Below, piece after piece: positions 57,130 to 64,000 of a stretch of DNA of 64,000 nt (position 1 is its first letter; each line of letters begins with the position of its first letter). Source of the DNA: Phanerodontia chrysosporium (lineage: Eukaryota; Basidiomycota; Agaricomycetes; Polyporales; Phanerochaetaceae); contig MJGA01000002.1 in the NCBI GenBank assembly GCA_001910725.1, forward strand, positions 1,736,001 to 1,800,000. The letters run 5' to 3'. The notes under the pieces were generated by a model that saw nothing but the letters and a program-made list of their open reading frames with translations, did no database searches and was not told where the DNA came from. Both the position numbers and the translations under genes were made by a program.

Positions 57130-58298
57130 TCACACTGGGCTGTCGTTGGGTCTGTATCCATCCCCACCGTCTGGACGGCGAGCGCCACCATCCTGAGGGC
57201 GACGTTTTTCCATGCGGTCCCGTTCTTCCATGCGATCTCGCTCCTCACTGCGGCTTCGTCGCGACGACCGTGAGGACCGTGAGCGAATGACGTTCTCGAC
57301 AGGGTCCGGAGGCGACTCCTCGAAGTCGATGGTATCCTGGCCAGGATTCAGCCGCCAGTAGCGGTAGCTGAAGTACGAAGTAAGCGTCGTGCGAAACGCG
57401 TGGGCGAGCCGAAAACACTTACTGCTTGAGGGCCGCGTAGAGTGCTGCGGCGATGAGCGACCCGATGCCGGGTCCGACCCAAAACACCCAGTGTGTGCCG
57501 TACGGAAAGCCCGTGACCACAGCCGGACCGAAGGAGCGAGCGGTGTTGAGGCGCCGCCGGTGTAATACACGGAGAAGAGCTCGCAGGCGAAGAGGGTGAG
57601 ACCGATGCCGACCTACGAGAGTGTGTGAGTGCCTTCCACGGCGAGGCGTGAGGGAGACATACCGGTGCGAACGGAGTGGCGATGTGCTTTTCAGCCGCGA
57701 GCATGAGCACGGCAAGACACAAGATGGCGGTCATGAAGGCCTCCATCCATACTGCTTGTGCAGGATTGATGCCTGGAGCAAGAACAGTGCTACGAGAGAA
57801 ACATTGGTAGTGCACAGCGTCCGATCACGTCAATAACTCACTTCGATGCCAGCGGGCCTGGAGTCAGAGCCAACACGAGCGCGGCGGCCGCGATGCCGCC
57901 AGCAAGCTGCGCGATGCAAAAGAGCACAAAGCGCACGGGGCCAATGATCCCTGAGAGCAAGAGCGCAGTTGTGACGTTGGGATTGAACAGCCTCCGGTTA
58001 CGCGGAAGAACAGCCACGCCGATATGAGCAGGCTGAGGCCGAACGAGAGCGAGATGTACATGACGCGACTGACACTTGGGCCGCTCGCCCCGGACGCAGT
58101 CTGCTCTGCAATGGTTGCCTGCACGCCTCCAAAGGCGAGCATGAGAAACGTGGTCGTGCCGACAAACTCCAGCAGCGCGGCCTGGACATCATCCTTGATC
58201 GTCGCAAAGAGGCCTCTCCGTACTGGTGGGTTGTTCGTGAGGCCCGTAGCGCTTGTGTTGCCGTTCGTTGGTGAGTTTCGCCGTGAGAAGCGGGCCAT
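57130..58298 (-). CDS. Aquaporin with atypical NPA boxes, two one-base frame breaks
   Basis: Model: complement(57130..57367, 57423..57612, 57663..57789, 57842..58298), about 337 residues. Six hydrophobic segments and the two half-helix loops identify a major intrinsic protein. The first loop reads [12 protein letters not shown] (NPN instead of NPA) and the second [14 protein letters not shown] (NTA). The Arg after the second box is kept. One base is missing at 57988-57994 (VTGG|LFNPN) and one at 57549-57553 (YTGG|LNTARS); both repairs restore family text. The C-terminus is long and charged ([18 protein letters not shown], a duplicated ERDRME unit). The start at 58298 follows a TATA-like stretch (GGGTATAGATAC) about 60 bp upstream; a second in-frame ATG lies 78 bp earlier. 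Confidence 0.88.
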
Positions 58299-58808
58299 GG
58301 CAGTGGGAGAACACGGAGGGAAAGGGGTGTGACTGGACGTCGGCGCGGCGAGCGAGTATCTATACCCCCAGCGCATCCACTGGGGAAAGCCAAATTGACG
58401 GCCTTCCCTTCCGAGATCGTGTACCGTGGCGTCATGGCGGAGTATAGTCAGGGCGACGGAACCAAAGGCTCCCCTCGCGGTCGATACACTGCAGTCTGTT
58501 GGAGTGCCGAGACTGTGATAATAGAATTAAGCATTCAACTGTGCAGCTCTTGACACGACGGCATCGTCTCAGCCGTGCACAGAGACGTTACACATTAATT
58601 GTCGAATCGCTGGCGTGGAGTACGTATGGAGGAGGCGGGGCAGATACCGGCCGGACTGTTCGAAGCAGCTGTGGTCGGGGGAACCGCTCCAAGAAAGGGA
58701 CCGGGAGCCACTCACATCAGTACGTCTTGGCCTGCGGTGGCGCCTCCGCGACTGACGAAATGGCGAGGCACGCGAAGCGGACATCGTGACAACGTTCGCA
58801 GGTGTATA
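58299..58808. other. Intergenic, aquaporin promoter and ICT1 3' flank
   Basis: Both flanking genes are on the minus strand. No coding frame supported. Confidence 0.5.
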
Positions 58809-59629
58809 TTACGCCCAGCCAAAGCCTCCCTTGCGACCCCGCTTGACCTCGCTCCGTTTGTCCTTCATCTGTCTCCGGCGTGCCTTGTCGGCAGCCTCGA
58901 AACGTCGTACCCGTGCGCGCTGTTCCTCGGAGGGCTCCGTGATCAGGGACGCAGAGGACGCGGAAAGGACCAAGGCGTGCAGCTGCAGGTGCAGCGATCG
59001 GCGTCGTCAGTCAGTGCACCCGCACAATGAAATCGCGATACGACGCCGCGGACAGACGACGCCGTATCGCGAGCGACGTCATCGGGGAGCCACTTGCCTT
59101 GGAAAGACACTCTTCCACATTTTGCGCCTGCGACCGGTGCACAGTGGACGTAATCAGCAGCGTTTCACTCGACGCCACGTAGTGGCTCTGCTCCACATCC
59201 GTTAGTGCTCCTCCGTCCAAACACGTACATCCGCCCTGCCTACCGATTTCTTCAGAAAATCCCGCGACCACGCTGGAATCCATTTTTCATACAGCGAACA
59301 CCTGACCGTCGCCTTCGTGTTCACTTTGTTCACGTTCTAAAAACCGAAATGTTCAGCTTTCGATCGCCAAAAGGGCAGGACGAGAATGACCTGGCCGCCG
59401 GGTCCAGAGCTGCGGGCAAAGCTCAGCTCGACAATGTCCTTCGGTATGGCTTGCGCCTTGAACTTCTCAATCCACGCCCGGGCTTGCTGGTTGTCCTCGG
59501 GAGAAACAAGAGCTTTCACGTCCGGGGGCGAGGCAGAGCGGGGGTGCTCATCCATCTCGCGCCAAGAGCGCACGGCAGCCGGTTTCGAACGATCCTACAT
59601 GACCCAAACAAAGCGACTGCAGAAAGCAT
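58809..59629 (-). CDS. ICT1-type mitochondrial peptidyl-tRNA hydrolase, one-base frame break
   Basis: Model: complement(58809..58982, 59098..59187, 59244..59336, 59391..59629), about 198 residues. The GGQ catalytic motif is in FARSSGPGGQ|NVNKVNTKATVRC, split by an intron directly after the Gln. The tail is strongly basic (KARRRQMKDKRSEVKRGRKG), as in ICT1/mL62, which rescues stalled mitoribosomes. It lacks the codon-recognition domains of classical release factors. The N-terminus is a mitochondrial leader (MLSAVALFGSCRIVRNRLP). One C is missing in the run at 59524-59528, joining LPRP to PDVKALVSPED. The intron at 58983-59097 has a GC donor (GCAAGT). Confidence 0.88.
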
Positions 59630-59835
59630 GACAGCCCAAGTATAGACCTCTGGCAGCGCGCAAGTGGATGGCAGTGACGGAGCGCAAGCAACCTGCAGTG
59701 CGCCAAGTTCCTGGCCCCTTCCCGACTCTGCATTATGTAAGCGCCATCATGTCGCGCTGGATCCAGATTCGAGACACGCTCGGTAGAGTTCATTATCAGC
59801 CTCCTCACGCAGCGGTGTCAGTTTGGCAGAGCCCG

Positions 59836-61153
59836 ATGCCTATTTGCACAAATGTGCACATCCTGTGCCATACCTCTACACGGTATACAACACCGAGGAC
59901 AATCTCCGCTTGGAGCAATGCGTAAGCCACATAACAGACCTCGGAACAGTCTGCATTACTGAGTGTCCTTCAGAGTACTTGTCACGCGTTCGCTGACCCA
60001 TATGTCGAACATGATGCATTGACGATATGGATTGACCTGATCCTGTTAAAGCGAGATGTTTTCCGACATTTGCTGTTCAACCGCGGCGCGGGTGCGAGAA
60101 GACTAAGCAACAAGAACTCGGAAGATGCGACTGAAAAGCCTGGCGCCGCGGAGGCGAGGCGCGAGAAGGTTAGCGTTGTCTTTACCCTGAGGTCTCGTTA
60201 GGCTGACCAGCTTATAAGGCACGCTGGCTGCAAGTATTAAAGCTCGGGTCCCTGCTTGTGGCTGTCGATGCATGTACGCAACAAGCCTGTGCCACCTGCA
60301 GCTAGATGCTGACTGCCGTCGTAGTCATTCGATGGACCCATCTCAGTGCGTTTCGCCATGTCATCACGCGTATTGTGACTAAAGTCCCACTCCAGATTCA
60401 GGCGTGACTGTAGAGGGAGAAAGCGGTGTGCCTGCTACAGTGGATATCGCAAGGTGGAACCAAGATGCTCTGGAGAGCTACTTCCGCATCCTTGTTGGCT
60501 GTCTGATAGGTCTCGTTACCCATCTAACGTAATCTGAACAACCACTCATCATACCATGCAGAGACCATCGGCTTCCACGTCGGCGTTACCTTCGCAAGCT
60601 TCGTCGTGCTCTACGCTCTTGACCGGCTGCGCTCACGCAGCAAAGGCGAAACCCCGGCGGGCCTGCGAGCGCAGTTCCGCTACTCACATATACCACTCAC
60701 GATCCTTTACTCGTCCCTCAACAAGTTCTTCCTGCTCTTCCTGCTCACGATCTGGCGGCCAAACTCCCGCTCTCCGGCAGTAGACCCGCTGCCACCGCAG
60801 TACAACGCGAGCAACCTCTTCAACAGTCCCATAGTGCGGAGCGCGCTAGAAGTGCTCGATGACGACAAACTAGACCGCGAGTGGATAGTGCGCAACGTGC
60901 TCGGCGGCATGGCGACTGGTTTTGGATTGCGAGGTGCGAGGGTGCGCAATATCAGGAGGTTCTTGCTGACGCTCGCTCAGTCGTGCTGGACTGCCATCCT
61001 ATCTTTACCACTTTGATTATCTTGGCAGGATGGGCCGTCAAGACAGCTCTTGCGCATCTAGTGGGTGGTTGGGTGGGTGTTACTATGCCGGCGGGCAGCG
61101 ACGGCAAGGGAAGCATAACAGAAGAGATGTGGCTTGCGTATAGCATACCATGA
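59836..61153 (+). CDS. ARV1: ARV1-family ER lipid-transport protein, one-base frame break
   Basis: Model: join(59836..59921, 59974..60168, 60219..60273, 60396..60509, 60562..60933, 60981..61153), about 331 residues. It begins with the zinc-binding ARV1 homology domain: MPIC-T-x-C-AHPVPYLYTVYN, then EQC and, across the first intron, STCHAFADPYVEHDALTIWI. Between the first two cysteines one base is missing (59850-59852, an A in the AAA run). Several membrane segments follow (LVAVDAYSG, GVTFASFVVLYALDRL, YSSLNKFFLLFLLTIW, TTLIILAGWAV). In yeast and human ARV1 affects ER sterol and GPI-lipid distribution. Confidence 0.88.
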
Positions 61154-61271
61154 TTCTGCCATATCGCTAAGCATGACATATAGATTACAACAAATTATAA
61201 TATATAGCATCCTTCAAGCAAGGCGACGAAAGAAGACGTCAGAGTGCTGGTATCTATCCCATCTTGGTCAT

Positions 61272-62525
61272 TTAGAAGATGAAAGGGATCATCTTGTAGC
61301 GCTTCGGATAGTCCTTGCCGAACTCCTTCTTGTAGTTCTTGTGCTTTTTAATCGCCCAGATGGCCATCATGTAAGAGCCAGCGATGAGGAAGACCCAGGC
61401 TTATGCACTACGTCAGTACACGTGGATAAGGAAATGACCAGGAGAGCGTACCAGCGTAGCTTCCAGTCATGCCGCAAATGACAAGCCATCCAATGATCTC
61501 GAAGAAGTAGTTCGGGCAGGTGATCATGTTGAAGCCATAACCGAACGGAATAGCACGCCTCTTCGTGCCTGCAGGACGAAGGTCGCGCAGGATGAGGTGA
61601 GTCTTGAGGTTAGATAGCTCCGCCCACTACAACCTATCGTGAGCCAGTCGTTGGCGTATCAAACTCCAGCATCTACTCACAAGCCAAACTGCAGTGCATG
61701 CCATCAGGAACTTGGGGTTGTCGCGAATGGTGTCCCGTATATACGTCGAAGTGGCGGAATAGGTGGGGCTGTATACAGCATAGGCAAGCCCGACACCTCC
61801 AAGAACATGATAGTGGAATGAGCTAGAGCGAAGTAAGCTTCAAGCTATACGGTGATATCGGCGATACGTACTTGCGGAAGACATAGGCGAACGGCATAGT
61901 GCCATGTGAATAACGATGCACGAAGACGGACTCGTATTCACGCTTCAAGAAGTGAGCCATGACCATTCCGTAGACGTATCTGTGTTGCACGTCGCATAGA
62001 AGTTTACCGGTCATGCAACCGTGCGGGGGACGTACTTTTGCAGCGCGCTGTGCTGAACCTCCTGACCATAGAACAGCTTGGGGAGGTGGTAAATGAGGGG
62101 ATGCACCACCAGAGGTCCCAGCTGCACCAAACACCATGAGCAACTCTGCCAGCCTTGAATGGTAATAGCCCGCACGTATTCGATCACGAACACCGTCATC
62201 CAGCTGATTTGTGGGCCCAAGTCCTTGACCGCCAGCTCACCCCCTTCCTTCAAGCCAAGGCTGGCGAGAGTCGCCTCGTCAGACAGAGCCTTGCTATCAC
62301 CCTTCAGTGTCAGCTTCTGCCGCGAAGGGTAGAACTAAAGTATTGTTGAGTATGCAGTCGGTGGTAGTCCCTGACGCGACGCACCTTCGGGTACTTCGCG
62401 GCGAAAGCACGCTTCACGTCCGCGACCGTGACAGCATCCGGGCCTTTACCGGAGAAGTCGAGTATGACCGGTAGGCCCTTTGCTAGTGCAGTGGGCTTGC
62501 TGGAGCTAACAGTGACGGAGACCAT
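61272..62525 (-). CDS. TSC13: Very-long-chain enoyl-CoA reductase (TSC13/TECR)
   Basis: Model: complement(61272..61399, 61452..61626, 61681..61822, 61872..61979, 62036..62121, 62176..62334, 62385..62525), 312 residues, all phases consistent. A ubiquitin-like N-terminal part (LTLKGDSKALSDEATLASLG) is followed by the steroid-reductase-type membrane domain: VIEYLGPLVVHPLIY, FLKREYESVFVHRYSHGTMP, PFGYGFNMITCPNYFFEI and YKKEFGKDYPKRYKMIPFIF. It performs the last step of ER fatty acid elongation for sphingolipids. The C-terminal YKMIPFIF is typical. The intron at 62122-62175 is 54 nt, in frame and has no stop codon, so retention would add 18 residues. Confidence 0.94.
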
Positions 62526-62631
62526 GTTGGCGGAGGCAAGACACGATCGACGCGCACAGTCGCGAACCCGATTCCCCACAACTTCCGCAAGACGAGTTTG
62601 TTCTGTAAGTTCAAGGCGCTCCAATTATCAC

Positions 62632-62727
62632 GGGGCCATGGCGCAACGGTAGCGCGTCTGATTCCAGTCTACATGGGTTTGCCATGGGGCTTCCAGAAGG
62701 TTGGGCGTTCAAGTCGCCCTGGCCTCA
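62632..62727 (+). tRNA. tRNA-Trp: tRNA-Trp (anticodon CCA), intron-containing
   Basis: The acceptor arms GGGGCCA and TGGCCTC pair, the D arm (GCGC-AACGGTA-GCGC) and T arm (GGGCG-TTCAAGT-CGCCC) fold cleanly, and the anticodon loop is TTCCAG with CCA. A 24-nt intron follows the base after the anticodon, the usual place. A run of T begins at the next base. The last anticodon-stem pair is a mismatch, so the exact intron ends are tentative. Confidence 0.85.
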
Positions 62728-62736
62728 TTTTTTTTT
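62728..62736 (+). terminator. Pol III poly-T terminator
   Basis: Nine consecutive T immediately after the tRNA discriminator base, the standard RNA polymerase III stop signal. Confidence 0.85.
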
Positions 62737-62963
62737 CTCTTTCTGCTTTCTGTCAGATGCCTTGCAAAACTGTGTACAACCATCCAATAATTCAGAGGCT
62801 GCAGCAAACGACATACCATGATAGATAGAGCATGCCCAACGTTGCCAACGGGCCCTTTACAGCATCTCCTGTCACGTCCGAGTTTCCACGTGGTCGCCAC
62901 CGCGCCCCTGTAGCGTCACAGGTAAGCGCCCGATATGCGCTATACTTGCCGTCACACACCGCG

Positions 62964-64000
62964 ATGCCTCCAGCAGCCCCCGCTTCATCCACAAAGGCTC
63001 TCAACGCCATCCTTCCACTCATTGAGGCTGGGCAGCCTTATGAGGCCCATCAGAAGGCCAGGACATTTGCATCTCGGTACCAGAAGTCGGGACAGTACGA
63101 CACTGCAATCGATGTGCTCTTCCAATCCGCGCGCGAGCTCTTGAAGGCTGGGCAGCAGGGAAGCGGCACAGACCTTACGCTCTTCCTCCTGGATGTTTAC
63201 GATGCAAAGAACGAACAAGTTAATGACGAAACTAGAGGTCAGCAGCCTTCGCGCATGCAGTGTGCCGCATCGCTCAACCACTCACCAGTGTCCTGCTCTC
63301 TACGCCAGGTCGCCTCACACAGCTCATTGCTCTGACTGGCTCGTCCGGCTCGTGGCGCAAGACTATCATTGATAAATCCATCGCGTACGTTCCCTGCCGT
63401 GCTGTAACTCTTCCTCCGCTCACCGGAACTTTAAGATGGACGGCCAAGCATGGACCTTGCCCCTCCGGTGATCCTAGTCTTCAGCACTATATTGGGGAGC
63501 TGCTTTACAAGGGTTCGTGTGTAAATGCCGTCACGCCGGTGCGCTAAGGTCTTACGTCGCCTTCCAATTGCAGAAGGCTCCTTTGAGGCTGCGGAGAACC
63601 ATCTTCTCGCAGCTGGCAAGCGAGACAGCGCACGAGTGCTCGCCGACATGTACGTTCAATGGTCGTCAACGGGTGGTGCACCGGGAGCATTTGCGCTTCG
63701 AGGAACTATACCGTAAGTCCCTCCATATTGTCTTGGTTTCCATCAGACACCCCAGCATTCCTCGAACGTTACCATACCAGTCTACCAGCCCGCTGCTGCC
63801 GCCTGAATATGATTTCGTAAGGAAGAGAGCTGACCCTTCGTCACGACAGGTACCTACTGAATGGGAACATCTTGGCCGCGCGCACATTCTTGTCGCAGTT
63901 GATCTCTCAACTCGCTTCTTCTCGCTCTGATTTCCTGTCGCCGCTCCAACCGACGCCGATCCCCGTCGGCCCACCGGTGAATGGCCATCAGGACGAAGTC
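62964..64000 (+). CDS. GET4: GET4-like tail-anchored protein insertion factor (partial, 3' end outside window)
   Basis: Model so far: join(62964..63237, 63309..63384, 63436..63512, 63574..63712, 63850..>64000). The N-terminus is a helical-repeat domain of GET4: ALNAILPLIEAGQPYEAHQK, ASRYQKSGQYDTAIDVLFQS, and later EGSFEAAENHLLAAGKRDS and YLLNGNILAARTFLSQLIS. GET4 binds GET5 and the GET3 ATPase to hand over tail-anchored proteins to the ER. The frame is open to the window edge. The start at 62964 is the first ATG in good context; an upstream in-frame extension from 62832 is possible but looks untranslated. Confidence 0.88.

Noticed and set aside
8211..59852. Programmed ribosomal frameshifting as an explanation of the frame breaks
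   Set aside because: The sites share no slippery heptamer or downstream structure visible by eye, occur in unrelated genes, and several genes need two events. Missing bases are simpler.
1..64000. CRISPR arrays, insertion sequences, LTR or inverted-repeat transposons
   Set aside because: No regularly spaced repeats, transposase or reverse-transcriptase motifs, or terminal repeats were seen.

Overview
This window is a gene-dense piece of a basidiomycete nuclear genome, most likely an Agaricomycete. The evidence is: many short introns (mostly 45-60 nt, GT-AG with CTRAY-like branch sites), G/C-ending codons, about 25 genes in 64 kb with short intergenic gaps, a Zn2Cys6 regulator, and a cytosolic fatty acid synthase encoded as one fused beta-alpha polypeptide. 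No prokaryotic features, CRISPR arrays, transposons or clear repeats other than one polyglutamine tract were seen.

Layout, left to right: SWI1-like ARID chromatin-remodelling subunit (-); a doubtful small ORF (+); VTT-domain membrane protein (-) head to head with a CobW/ZNG1-type metallochaperone GTPase (+); a J-domain protein (+); Zn2Cys6 transcription factor (-); ribosome-biogenesis WD40 protein PWP1 (-) head to head with a tail-anchored protein (+); a TKL kinase with an N-terminal helical domain resembling MLKL (-); a DUF202/Vtc1-like membrane protein (-) head to head with a Sis1-type Hsp40 (+); the mRNA-export helicase DBP5 (-) head to head with an NMN adenylyltransferase-like protein (+); the 12.8 kb fatty acid synthase (-); a 2.5 kb gene-poor stretch; a RUS/DUF647 protein (-); cofactor-independent phosphoglycerate mutase (-) head to head with a ComA/HSA32-like protein (+); a MYND zinc-finger protein (+); two unrecognised genes; an ABHD11-like hydrolase (-); a hard-to-resolve splice-signal-rich stretch; an aquaporin (-); an ICT1-like mitochondrial release factor (-); ARV1 (+); the elongase reductase TSC13 (-); an intron-containing tRNA-Trp (+); and the 5' part of GET4 (+), which runs off the right edge.

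The genes are housekeeping functions: lipid synthesis and transport (FAS, TSC13, ARV1, VTT protein), protein folding and membrane insertion (Sis1, the other J protein, GET4), RNA and ribosome biology (DBP5, PWP1, ICT1), chromatin and transcription (SWI1, Zn2Cys6), glycolysis (PGM) and NAD synthesis. I see no operon-like pathway cluster and no convincing new multi-gene system.

The most important observation for a user is technical. At least ten conserved genes or reading-frame joins need exactly one extra base to stay in frame, usually at a short G or C run. None needs a base removed. Two of these are inside the essential fatty acid synthase. I read this as single-base deletions in the assembled sequence rather than pseudogenes. 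The gene models below give exon coordinates and say where a base appears to be missing. The kinase with the MLKL-like front end, the aquaporin with altered NPA boxes, and the three GC-AG introns are the best biological leads.
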